Shown here: positions 56,850 to 64,000 of the stretch, piece after piece
Numbering within the stretch: position 1 is the stretch's first letter
Layout: each line of letters opens with the position of its first letter
Assembly: GCF_009939295.1 (NCBI RefSeq)
Contig: NZ_WVIC01000003.1
Location: 62,001 to 126,000, forward strand
Direction: 5' to 3'
Source of the DNA: Petrachloros mirabilis ULC683
GTDB taxonomy: Bacteria; Cyanobacteriota; Cyanobacteriia; Thermosynechococcales; Thermosynechococcaceae
DNA length: 64,000 nucleotides
The notes under the pieces: generated by a model
Told to the model about the DNA's origin: nothing
What the model saw: the letters and a program-made list of their open reading frames with translations, nothing else
The model's database searches: none
Program-made: the position numbers and the translations under genes

Positions 56850-57670
56850 GACACTGGCTCCTCTCCAGGTAGAATAAAGCCGTACTTTCGCATTAAAGGT
56901 CTTCCCTTTTCCCCGTTGATAAACATAGCAAACTGTTTGGCTTCCTCCGGATGGGGGGCACGCTTGGGAACGGCCAGCATTTGTTCTAGGGGATTGTGGA
57001 GTTCCTCAGGCACCAGCACCCATTTGCCGAGTTTCTCAACACTAATGGAGAGCGCCGCGATCGCCACATCCACATTCCTCGCTTCGGCATACTGCTGGGT
57101 CTGCTTGATGTTTTCTCCCAGAATGAGTTTGGGCTGAATTTCCTCCCAAAGACCCGCCGACTGCAAGGCTTCCCGCGCTGCCACGCCATAGGGGGCATGG
57201 TCAGGGTTGGCGATCGCCACGCGCTTCACATTTGGTTTGGCCAGGTCTTTAATATCTTGAATCTCAAGGGTGCTGCCCTCCCGTTGCCACAGCGTGATGC
57301 GTCCTACCCCATATAAAGCCTTTGTATCGGAGAACACTAGCCCCTTTGCGTCCAAATCTTCGACAAATTTCTTGTTCGCGGCAGCAAACAAATCCACAGG
57401 TGCACCGCGCTCAATTTGCTGGGCAAGTTGTCCAGTTGAACCTAGATTAAACTTGACGGTGTGTCCAGTTTCTTGCTCCCAAAGCTTGCCAATCTCTGGA
57501 AAAACGTAACTTAAATCGGCGGCGGCAGACACTATTAGGGTCGCAGGCTCAGCAGTTTGTGAAGGAGAAGCGGCTGGGTTAAACGATTGTTGACTCACCT
57601 GAGAAAACCCACAGGCCATCAGCAAACCCACGCAGGCGAAAACCCAAAAACACCCCCACGTTTTCTGCAT
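56846..57670 (-). CDS. modA: molybdate-binding periplasmic protein ModA
   Basis: The substrate-binding component has 274 residues. A signal peptide with a lipobox-like end (VGLLMACGFS) suggests a lipoprotein. LIVSAAADLSYVFPEIGKLW, VKFNLGSTGQLAQQIERGAP and VDLFAAANKKFVEDLDAKGL carry the Ser, Asn and other residues for tetrahedral oxyanions. modB overlaps by four bases, so they form an operon. Tungstate is an alternative ligand. Confidence 0.92.
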   Translation of the reverse strand: MQKTWGCFWVFACVGLLMACGFSQVSQQSFNPAASPSQTAEPATLIVSAAADLSYVFPEIGKLWEQETGHTVKFNLGSTGQLAQQIERGAPVDLFAAANKKFVEDLDAKGLVFSDTKALYGVGRITLWQREGSTLEIQDIKDLAKPNVKRVAIANPDHAPYGVAAREALQSAGLWEEIQPKLILGENIKQTQQYAEARNVDVAIAALSISVEKLGKWVLVPEELHNPLEQMLAVPKRAPHPEEAKQFAMFINGEKGRPLMRKYGFILPGEEPVS

Positions 57671-57794
57671 TTTCTCTCAACTACTCGATGCGACCCAAGC
57701 CCTGATGCAAGCATGGTTTACATGTTGCCAGTATGCTAGCAAAAAGCTTGTTGATTGTTGCATAACGTTGTAGATGCCGTCAGGAGAATATCGA

Positions 57795-58967
57795 ATGCCT
57801 AAACCCAGTGCTGCGCTCAGGTTCATTGTTCTGCTGGGGTTCGTTAGCCTTTGCGCGGATGCGACCTACGAAGGGGCGCGCAGCATTACTGGGGCTTACC
57901 TCTCCATCTTGGGAGCCAGTGGCACCGTCGTTGGTTTGGTGGCGGGACTGGGAGAGTTGGTCGGCTATGGCCTGCGGTTGCTGACGGGGTTTTTGAGCGA
58001 TCGCACTCGGCAATACTGGGGCATTACGACCCTGGGCTATGCAGTCAACACTGCTGTTGTGCCCTTGATGGCTCTGGCGGGACGCTGGGAAGTGTTAGCA
58101 GGTCTGATGATTGCGGAGCGCACAGGTAAAGCGATTCGTACTCCGCCCCGAGATGTGTTGCTGTCCCATGCCGCCATTCGCGTGGGGAAGGGCTTTGGGC
58201 TTGGGCTGCACGAGGCGATGGATCAGATCGGAGCGGTTTCCGGACCGCTGATGGTGACAGCGGTTTTAGCAATTTGGGGAAGCTATCGGGCAGGATTTGC
58301 GATTTTGGTGATCCCCGCTGTGTTGGGGTTGGTAGTCCTGCTGATGGGTCAGCGCATTTACCCCAACCCCCGCGAGTTTGAGCCAACCACCCAAGACTTA
58401 CAGGGGGAAGGACTGCCGCGTCGATTTTGGATCTATTTAGGAGCTGTGGCATTCATGGCCGCAGGGTTTGTTGATTTTCCCCTGATTGCTTTTCATTTAC
58501 AACAATCTGGCATGGAGCAGCCGACTCAAATTCCGTTGCTTTATGCCTTGGCAATGGGTGTAGATGCGATCGCAGCGCTGATATTCGGGTACTGGTTTGA
58601 TCGCATTGGCATCACCACCCTAATCATGGCCATTCTGCTTTCCATGGGGTTCGCCCCCTTAATTTTTTTGGGCGGCTCTGCCTTTGTCGTCTGGGGTATG
58701 GTGCTCTGGGGTATCGGCATGGGCGCACAGGAATCGATCTTAAAAGCAGTTGTAGCTGGGATGGTGCCGCCAGAGCGTCGCGGATCTGCCTACGGAATTT
58801 TCAACACTGGGTATGGCGTAGCATGGTTTTTGGGCAGTGCCCTGATGGGTGTGTTGTACGACCAATCAATCGGCTGGTTAATCCTGTTTTCGGTACTCCT
58901 ACAGTCAATCGCAATTCCATTGTTAATCTGGATTAAGCGCCAGTCTAGTCAAAGGAACGCACCATGA
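57795..58967 (+). CDS. MFS transporter
   Basis: The transporter has 390 residues from ATG 57795, preceded by AGGAG (57782). There are 11-12 membrane segments. The first cytoplasmic loop has the MFS signature as LTGFLSDRTRQYW, and RTPPRDVLLSHAAI and GLHEAMDQIGAVSGP are distinctive conserved regions. An upstream ATG at 57774 is less likely. Substrate unknown. The stop overlaps the next gene as ATGA, so the two belong to one operon. Confidence 0.85.
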   Translation: MPKPSAALRFIVLLGFVSLCADATYEGARSITGAYLSILGASGTVVGLVAGLGELVGYGLRLLTGFLSDRTRQYWGITTLGYAVNTAVVPLMALAGRWEVLAGLMIAERTGKAIRTPPRDVLLSHAAIRVGKGFGLGLHEAMDQIGAVSGPLMVTAVLAIWGSYRAGFAILVIPAVLGLVVLLMGQRIYPNPREFEPTTQDLQGEGLPRRFWIYLGAVAFMAAGFVDFPLIAFHLQQSGMEQPTQIPLLYALAMGVDAIAALIFGYWFDRIGITTLIMAILLSMGFAPLIFLGGSAFVVWGMVLWGIGMGAQESILKAVVAGMVPPERRGSAYGIFNTGYGVAWFLGSALMGVLYDQSIGWLILFSVLLQSIAIPLLIWIKRQSSQRNAP

Positions 58968-60469
58968 TTATTGATGATCAGCATTACGACATCATCATTG
59001 TCGGCACTGGGGCTGGGGGCGGCACCTTGGCTCAGAAATTAGCACCAACGGGTAAGCGGATTTTAATTTTAGAGCGTGGCGACTTTATGCCCCTTGAAGA
59101 ACAAAACCGCACCAACGTCGATGTCTTCAAGCGAGAACGCTATCATGCCCCAGAGCAGTGGTACGACGAAACGGGTGAGCCATTCTCCCCCCAGACCAAC
59201 TACGCGGTCGGAGGCAATACCAAGATCTACGGTGCTGTTCTGATGCGGATGCGGGAGCGAGACTTTGAAGCAGTTCCCCACCAGGAAGGGACTTCCCCAG
59301 AATGGGAATTGAAGTACAGCGACTTTGAACCGTACTACACCGAAGCGGAACAGCTCTACCGCGTCCATGGTCAGACCGGTGCCGATCCGTCAGAGCCGCT
59401 GCACAGTGCAGAGTATCCTTGTTCGGCGGTGGCCCATGAGCCACATGTGCAATCCATTGTGGATGCGATCGCAGCTCAAAACCTTCACCCCACCCCCTTA
59501 CCCCTGACCCTTGCCGATCAAGATGACGACCCTACCGGAGACTCTGAAGTCTTTGGCATTCAGCCTGCCCTCCAGTATAAAAACGTCACGCTCAAAACCT
59601 CAGCCTTGGTCACCGGTCTGCATACCAACCCCTCTGGGCGTATCGTCAAAGCCGTCGAAGCCCAAGTGGGCGACCAAGCCATTCTGTTTACTGGCGATAT
59701 TATTGTTCTTGCCTGTGGTGCCATTAATTCAGCAGCCCTGCTGCTAAGGTCTGCCAACGACAAACATCCCCATGGCCTCGCCAACCGCACTGACTTGGTG
59801 GGGCGCAACTTGATGAAGCAGCAGATGACCGCCATTGTGCAGCTCAGCACCAGCGTCAACTCAGGCACCTTCCCCCGCAGCGTCAGCGTCAACGACTTCT
59901 ACTGGGGCGACGACAACTACGACTACCCCATGGGTCACATTTACAATACCGGCGGTCTCCTCCAAGACGTGATTTTTGCCGAATCGCCGCCCCTACTTTC
60001 TGTTCTGGCGAAGGTACTCCCTGGGTTTGGTCTCAAACAACTGGCCATGCGCTCCATTGGCTGGTGGGCACAAACCGAGACTCTGCCCGACCCCCAAAGC
60101 CGCGTGCGGCTAGACAAAGGCAAACTGCGCCTGGAATATACCCCGAACAATACCGAAGCCCACGATCGCCTCGTCTATCGCTGGATGGATGTGCTCCAAG
60201 CAGTCGAAAAAAGCGTCAAAGGCTTCCAAAGAAGTGGGGTCTACCCGCGCGCAGAAGTGCCGGTGCAAGTGGTGGCAAGCCAGTGCGGCACCTGTCGCCT
60301 TGGCAGCGACCCAGCCACCTCTGTCCTAGATCTAAACTGTCGTACCCATGAACTCGACAATCTCTATGTGGTCGATAGCAGCTTTTTCCCCTCCTGCTCT
60401 AGCATCAGCCCTGGCCTCACTGTGATTGCCAATGCGCTGCGAGTGGGCGACCATCTCTGTCACTTATGA
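58964..60469 (+). CDS. GMC-family oxidoreductase
   Basis: The flavin enzyme has 501 residues. FAD binding is by IIIVGTGAGGGTLAQKLA near residue 11, and the second region NYAVGGNTKIYGAVLMRM is the GMC signature loop. DSSFFPSCSSISPGLTVIAN at the end holds the flavin and likely active-site positions (choline dehydrogenase/glucose oxidase type). The substrate is unknown. The start overlaps the MFS stop by four bases, suggesting that the transporter and the enzyme share a substrate. Confidence 0.87.
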   Translation: MIIDDQHYDIIIVGTGAGGGTLAQKLAPTGKRILILERGDFMPLEEQNRTNVDVFKRERYHAPEQWYDETGEPFSPQTNYAVGGNTKIYGAVLMRMRERDFEAVPHQEGTSPEWELKYSDFEPYYTEAEQLYRVHGQTGADPSEPLHSAEYPCSAVAHEPHVQSIVDAIAAQNLHPTPLPLTLADQDDDPTGDSEVFGIQPALQYKNVTLKTSALVTGLHTNPSGRIVKAVEAQVGDQAILFTGDIIVLACGAINSAALLLRSANDKHPHGLANRTDLVGRNLMKQQMTAIVQLSTSVNSGTFPRSVSVNDFYWGDDNYDYPMGHIYNTGGLLQDVIFAESPPLLSVLAKVLPGFGLKQLAMRSIGWWAQTETLPDPQSRVRLDKGKLRLEYTPNNTEAHDRLVYRWMDVLQAVEKSVKGFQRSGVYPRAEVPVQVVASQCGTCRLGSDPATSVLDLNCRTHELDNLYVVDSSFFPSCSSISPGLTVIANALRVGDHLCHL

Positions 60470-60494
60470 TGGAAAGAGCAACTGGCTGCCCAGA

Positions 60495-60577
60495 TTCCCT
60501 CTCCCCTGGGGAGGCACTGTGTACACACATCTCTGAATAACCCATTCCACCCTGCATTAGCTCCCCGACCGGGTGCA
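60495..60577. repeat. partial copy of the GTGTACACAC palindromic repeat
   Basis: The left half of the element seen at 60591 and 20243 (CTCTCCC..., then CTGTGTACACACATCTCTGA, CCCTGCATTAG) ends after the word CTCCCCGACC. The right half is missing. It lies directly before the full copy, so one copy was probably broken by a later insertion. Confidence 0.7.
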
Positions 60578-60590
60578 TCCCACTTTTGTA

Positions 60591-60825
60591 GCCCTCACCC
60601 TAAATCCCTCTCCCAGGGCGGGCTACGGTGTACATACATCTCTCGATAAACTCATTCCACCCTACATTAGCCCCCCCGACCCCCCAATTCTGGGGGGAGA
60701 TCAACAAAAACTGGGACTATTTCCCCCCAGAATTGGGGGGCTAGGGGGGCGAGTGCAAGGATTTTGGGTCTTTTCCAGACTTGTGTATACACAGTAGCCC
60801 CAAGAGAGAGGGCTAGAGTGAGGGC
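60591..60825. repeat. MITE-like palindromic repeat, full copy
   Basis: Ends GCCCTCAC (60591) and GTGAGGGC (60825) enclose GGGCTACGGTGTACATAC-type and GTGTATACACAGTAGCCC-type inverted words and the C-rich stem pair (60667-60750). The order of parts is as in 20243-20522. There is no transposase. The region 60470-60924 contains nothing else that I recognise. Confidence 0.8.
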
Positions 60826-60924
60826 TTCTAGGGTTTTACTGAGAAGTTTGTCAGTCAACCAAGGGTGTCACTCCAGCAGTAGTTTGCACAGCCCAATCCG
60901 GATGAGCGCCATAGGACTAAATCA

Positions 60925-61428
60925 ATGGCTTACTTTAGCAAGCACATTCCATCTTCTGGACATCAGCCTTTGAGCTACGAGGAAGTTTATGTTTGCCCCG
61001 TCTGTCGCCATGGGCAATTGAGTGGACTCACCCTGATGGATGCCATGGCCTGCGACTTTTGCCGCCACATTTTTACGTTGAATTTGGAGCAGCAAGTGCT
61101 GCGCATAGAAGATAGCGCTCAAGCCGCGACCTGGAGATGGACAGGCCGAGGCTGGGTGCCGACCCGCCGCCACTCTCCAGATCTGCTCCTGGGTCTTTGG
61201 ATTTTTGCCACTGCCTTACTGGTGATGCCAGGGCTGTTGGTCTGGTTGTCCTATCAGGTGTTTCCCCCCCTGCCCAGTAGTCGGGGGGCTTGGTTGCCGG
61301 GTGTGTGGATCCTCATGACCTTTGCGTCCCATGGTGCGATCGCACTGTGGCTGTTGTGTGAGTACTATCAATTTTCAGTTTATGTTTCTGCCAAAATTCA
61401 ACTTCAGCGCGCCCTCGGGCGTGGATAG
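60925..61428 (+). CDS. conserved hypothetical zinc-ribbon membrane protein
   Basis: The 167-residue protein has a CPVC...CDFC zinc-ribbon-like pair (residues about 24-27 and 43-46), then two hydrophobic segments (LLLGLWIFATALLVMPGLLV near 88-107 and WILMTFASHGAIALWLLCEY near 128-147). Cytoplasmic metal knuckle with membrane anchor. No function recognised. Confidence 0.7.
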   Translation: MAYFSKHIPSSGHQPLSYEEVYVCPVCRHGQLSGLTLMDAMACDFCRHIFTLNLEQQVLRIEDSAQAATWRWTGRGWVPTRRHSPDLLLGLWIFATALLVMPGLLVWLSYQVFPPLPSSRGAWLPGVWILMTFASHGAIALWLLCEYYQFSVYVSAKIQLQRALGRG

Positions 61429-61463
61429 CTCACCTTTGGCATTTCAGGTACCACAGCCAACCG

Positions 61464-62162
61464 TCAAAACGAATCAATATACTCTAAAGCAAGATCAGCC
61501 ACAGCCTGCACCCATTGCGCTTCAAGGCTCGCAGGGATGGGCAGATCACTGCGCCAATCAGGGAAATAGGGCAGTATGCCCAGCACTGGCACCTGGGTCA
61601 AAGACTCAATCAACTGAGGGGGTGCCAAAGATGCGATCGCCTCAGCCGCATCCGGCTGGGTGCAGTTCAGCACCAACCCTTTGAGCTGCACCCCAGACTG
61701 ACGGGCAAGGGCAACATGGGCAACCGTCTGACCGATCGCTCCAAGCTGCACAGGAACAACTAACAGGGTAGGCAGTCGCCAGTCCCGTGCTAGATCCGCA
61801 ACGGTCAGCTCTGCCGTCACCGGGGTGCCAAGCCCCCCTAACCCCTCAACCAGCACCCCCTCATACTGCCCTTGCAACTGTTGCAACCTTTGCCAAACCT
61901 GTTTCAAATCAATTTCTCGGCCTTCCCGCGCCGCCGCAATGGGAGGGGCTACCGGGAAGGAATAATGTAAGGCATTAATCGTGTCCGGGGGCTGACGATT
62001 GCCGACCAGTTGGGTGTAGAACTCTCGATCTCCCATCCCAGTTTGCAGGGGCTTGAAAATCGCCCAAGACTTGCCCTGAGCCTGAAGATAGGCCAACAGC
62101 GCTGCACTCAGCACTGTTTTACCGACCTCTGTATTGGTACCGCTAATCAGTAGGGTAGACAA
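61464..62162 (-). CDS. bioD: ATP-dependent dethiobiotin synthetase
   Basis: The enzyme closes the ureido ring in biotin synthesis. It has 232 residues. The P-loop is SGTNTEVGKTVLSAALLAY with GTNTEVGKT, and VLVEGLGGLGTPV is the second nucleotide motif. Its partner genes bioA, bioB, bioF are not in the window. It lies between the hypothetical protein and the kinase. Confidence 0.93.
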   Translation of the reverse strand: MSTLLISGTNTEVGKTVLSAALLAYLQAQGKSWAIFKPLQTGMGDREFYTQLVGNRQPPDTINALHYSFPVAPPIAAAREGREIDLKQVWQRLQQLQGQYEGVLVEGLGGLGTPVTAELTVADLARDWRLPTLLVVPVQLGAIGQTVAHVALARQSGVQLKGLVLNCTQPDAAEAIASLAPPQLIESLTQVPVLGILPYFPDWRSDLPIPASLEAQWVQAVADLALEYIDSF

Positions 62163-62233
62163 AGCACAATATTCCTAGGTAGACAAACGGGGCTTCTCTG
62201 GCTGGGGGGCACCCCCCAAAACGACTGGCCAGT

Positions 62234-64000
62234 CTAAAGCTCTGGTTCAGCCGCCTCGGAACCAGACTCAGGAATCGCTAGGGTTGGGCGACTGAGGGTT
62301 AACCCATAGGACGTATTATCAATGGCAACGACATCAACGGTATAGCTATCAGCGCCCTCAGCCGGATTAGGTGCCGTCCATTGCAGTACCCGTTGTCCAG
62401 TCGGAATTGCATTTCCCTGCTGATCTTGCAGATTCAGGGTCACAGATCCTTCCGTAACACTAACTGCAAACTGCTGTCCAGGGGCAATGGGAACCTGATA
62501 GCGCTTGATCTGATTGGCACGAATTTGTCCTGAAATCTGTTGGGAGCCTTCACTCGCTGTCAGTTGAATCACTTCAACTTCTGGCTCTGGCTCAACCGGG
62601 TCTGGCACCTCTGGGCCAGGAATCGGCAATGGAATGGGGTCTGGACGCGGCTGAGGATCAACCAAGTCCACCGTTAACCGAAAGGGGCGCGCGGTGGTGA
62701 TACTGGTGGCCAACTGGAGTTGAATCAGATACTCTCCCCGATTGGGTAATCTTCCTTGCCAAGCCGTGACATCCCTGGCGCGGCGTAAAGGACGACGGTT
62801 GCTATCTAACAAGACCATTCGCACACCTTCACCCGATAGACGCGTCGTCAGTTCTTGCCCCGCCTCTGCCGCCAATCGATAAATATGGACTTCTCCTGGA
62901 GCCAATTCCCCTTCGACGACAACTTGCTCACCCGCTTCTAAACTCAGGAAACGACTGACATTTACAGGGCTGGGGGGTGGGCTAGGTTCTGGCTCAGCCA
63001 CCGGAACCTGAGGCGGCCTCTGTCGTTGCGCCTCAATCAACAATCGGGTCAACGTCCATCCCGCCAGAATTGCCCCAATGGCCAAGATCACCCCTAAGAC
63101 AATCGGAACCCAGGGCCTTTCCCAAAGAGAGCGGCGAGGCTGATGATGGACTGGGGGAATCACCGCAGGACGCTGACGGGGCATCTGGAGGCGATTTGGC
63201 CCATCGACGGCAATGGTGCCCATTTGGGAAAGAGCAGACTCGGCTGAGGGATCACCAGGGTCTAATCCAGCATCTAGGGTGGCAGGCTGCTGAATGGGGT
63301 CTGGCAGATTTTGCAGAGCCTTGATGACATCCTGCGCTGATTGATAGCGATCCCCAGGCCGGTAGGCAATCATCCGTTCTAAAACCTGGGCAAAGGCTGG
63401 ACTCACTTGGGCATAGGGACGCCAGTGCCAGGTTGCTGAGGCATCTTGAAATAAGCTCTGAGGTTCGCGCCCCGTCAAAAGCACTAAGGCACAAACCCCC
63501 AGCGCATAGAGATCACTGCTGGGGTAAGCCCGTCCAGTTTGAATTTGCTCAAAGGGGGCAAAGCCTAATTTACCCACCACGGTGCCTGGGGTATTCTCGT
63601 CGCTGTACAACTGGGTGACGACAGTTTTGACCACCCCAAAATCAATTAAAACAGGACACTGATCGGCCTGTCGCAAAATCAAATTTTCCAGAGAAATATC
63701 TCGATGAATCATCCCTTGGGTATGGAGATGATCCAGCACGGGTAGCAGTTGGTGCAGTAGGGTCTGTACTTCTGCCTCTGAGAAAGTGTGTCCTTTGGCC
63801 TTGCGGTCATGCAATAAGCTTCGGTAAGTGGAACCTTCCACATAGTCTTGCACCAAGAACAAGCGTGCCCCTTCAGGGTTGTCATACTCAAAGGAGGCTC
63901 GAAACTGAGGAATTTGGGGATGCTGAATTTGATAGAGAATCTCAGCCTCTCGCTGAAATAGAGCCCGAGACTTTTCTAGCATCACCGTCTGAGCCTGACT
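62234..64000 (-). CDS. serine/threonine protein kinase (N-terminus beyond the window)
   Basis: The frame runs out of the window at 64000, so the ATP-binding P-loop is not seen. The visible part has HRDISLENLIL (catalytic loop, Asp present, with Ser in place of the common Lys), DFGVVKTVV, and the APE region as FAPFEQIQTGRAY, which fits the cyanobacterial Pkn type. A membrane helix (about 295-315) is followed by two beta-rich extracytoplasmic parts with PPC-like domains (LEAGEQVVVEGELAPGEVHI). A receptor-type kinase is likely. Confidence 0.88.
   Translation of the reverse strand, partial: SQAQTVMLEKSRALFQREAEILYQIQHPQIPQFRASFEYDNPEGARLFLVQDYVEGSTYRSLLHDRKAKGHTFSEAEVQTLLHQLLPVLDHLHTQGMIHRDISLENLILRQADQCPVLIDFGVVKTVVTQLYSDENTPGTVVGKLGFAPFEQIQTGRAYPSSDLYALGVCALVLLTGREPQSLFQDASATWHWRPYAQVSPAFAQVLERMIAYRPGDRYQSAQDVIKALQNLPDPIQQPATLDAGLDPGDPSAESALSQMGTIAVDGPNRLQMPRQRPAVIPPVHHQPRRSLWERPWVPIVLGVILAIGAILAGWTLTRLLIEAQRQRPPQVPVAEPEPSPPPSPVNVSRFLSLEAGEQVVVEGELAPGEVHIYRLAAEAGQELTTRLSGEGVRMVLLDSNRRPLRRARDVTAWQGRLPNRGEYLIQLQLATSITTARPFRLTVDLVDPQPRPDPIPLPIPGPEVPDPVEPEPEVEVIQLTASEGSQQISGQIRANQIKRYQVPIAPGQQFAVSVTEGSVTLNLQDQQGNAIPTGQRVLQWTAPNPAEGADSYTVDVVAIDNTSYGLTLSRPTLAIPESGSEAAEPEL

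Noticed and set aside
60573-60797. 74-residue open frame between the GMC and zinc-ribbon genes
   Set aside because: Translation of the palindromic repeat, the same text as at 20.3 kb.

Overview
This window is chromosomal DNA from a cyanobacterium; genus and species cannot be fixed from the sequence alone. The evidence is the frequent HIP1-type octamer GCGATCGC, a DnaE gene that ends in a naturally split intein half, an rpaB-type response regulator divergent from radA, an RRM RNA-binding protein gene next to rpsU, a CIRCE-controlled monocistronic groEL, several Uma2-family genes and many palindromic interspersed repeats. Both ends cut genes: the last 20 codons of an unknown gene at the left, and a serine/threonine kinase missing its N-terminus at the right.

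Layout. 0.1-2.9 kb: tRNA-Val(CAC) whose 3' half is duplicated 2.1 kb downstream, bracketing a decayed integrative element (broken integrase, HTH protein, small coiled-coil membrane proteins). 3-13.5 kb: housekeeping and conserved genes (ABC substrate-binding lipoprotein, cobM, DUF2288, a large coiled-coil/TPR protein, aspartoacylase-like hydrolase, alaS, Uma2). 13.6-27.3 kb: a complete type I-E CRISPR-Cas locus in the order cas3-cse1-cse2-cas7-cas5-cas6-cas1-cas2-array. It is preceded by a wrecked WYL regulator and interrupted by toxin-antitoxin genes (DUF2283, DUF2281-like/MazF pair, two HicB, one dead HicA) and a MITE-like repeat. The array has 38 repeats; one 'spacer' is about 335 bp long and carries what looks like a junction of two overlapping phage genes.

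27.4-34.4 kb: NuiA-like nuclease inhibitor, ABC-2 permease, trypsin-TPR protease, CsgG-like lipoprotein-type protein, a ParA ATPase with a small coiled-coil partner resembling the McdAB carboxysome-positioning pair, rbp and rpsU. 34.4-45 kb: RelE-type toxin-antitoxin pair, Cu(I) P-type ATPase behind a MerR-type operator, Uma2, split dnaE, a K+ channel with RCK domains, GDP-fucose synthase, an oligopeptide-type permease. 45-64 kb: rpaB, radA, groEL, cobU, TPR protein, IscA-type protein, cupin, Uma2 with heptad repeats, ClC-CBS-USP channel, modBA (modB extended in frame by a 154-bp MITE), MFS transporter, GMC oxidoreductase, bioD and a Ser/Thr kinase.

The most unusual material is in the CRISPR locus (giant spacer, embedded toxin-antitoxin genes in different states of decay, broken regulator) and in the palindromic repeat family that enters coding sequences and is tolerated in frame. 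All family assignments are from reading the sequence by eye; no searches were run.
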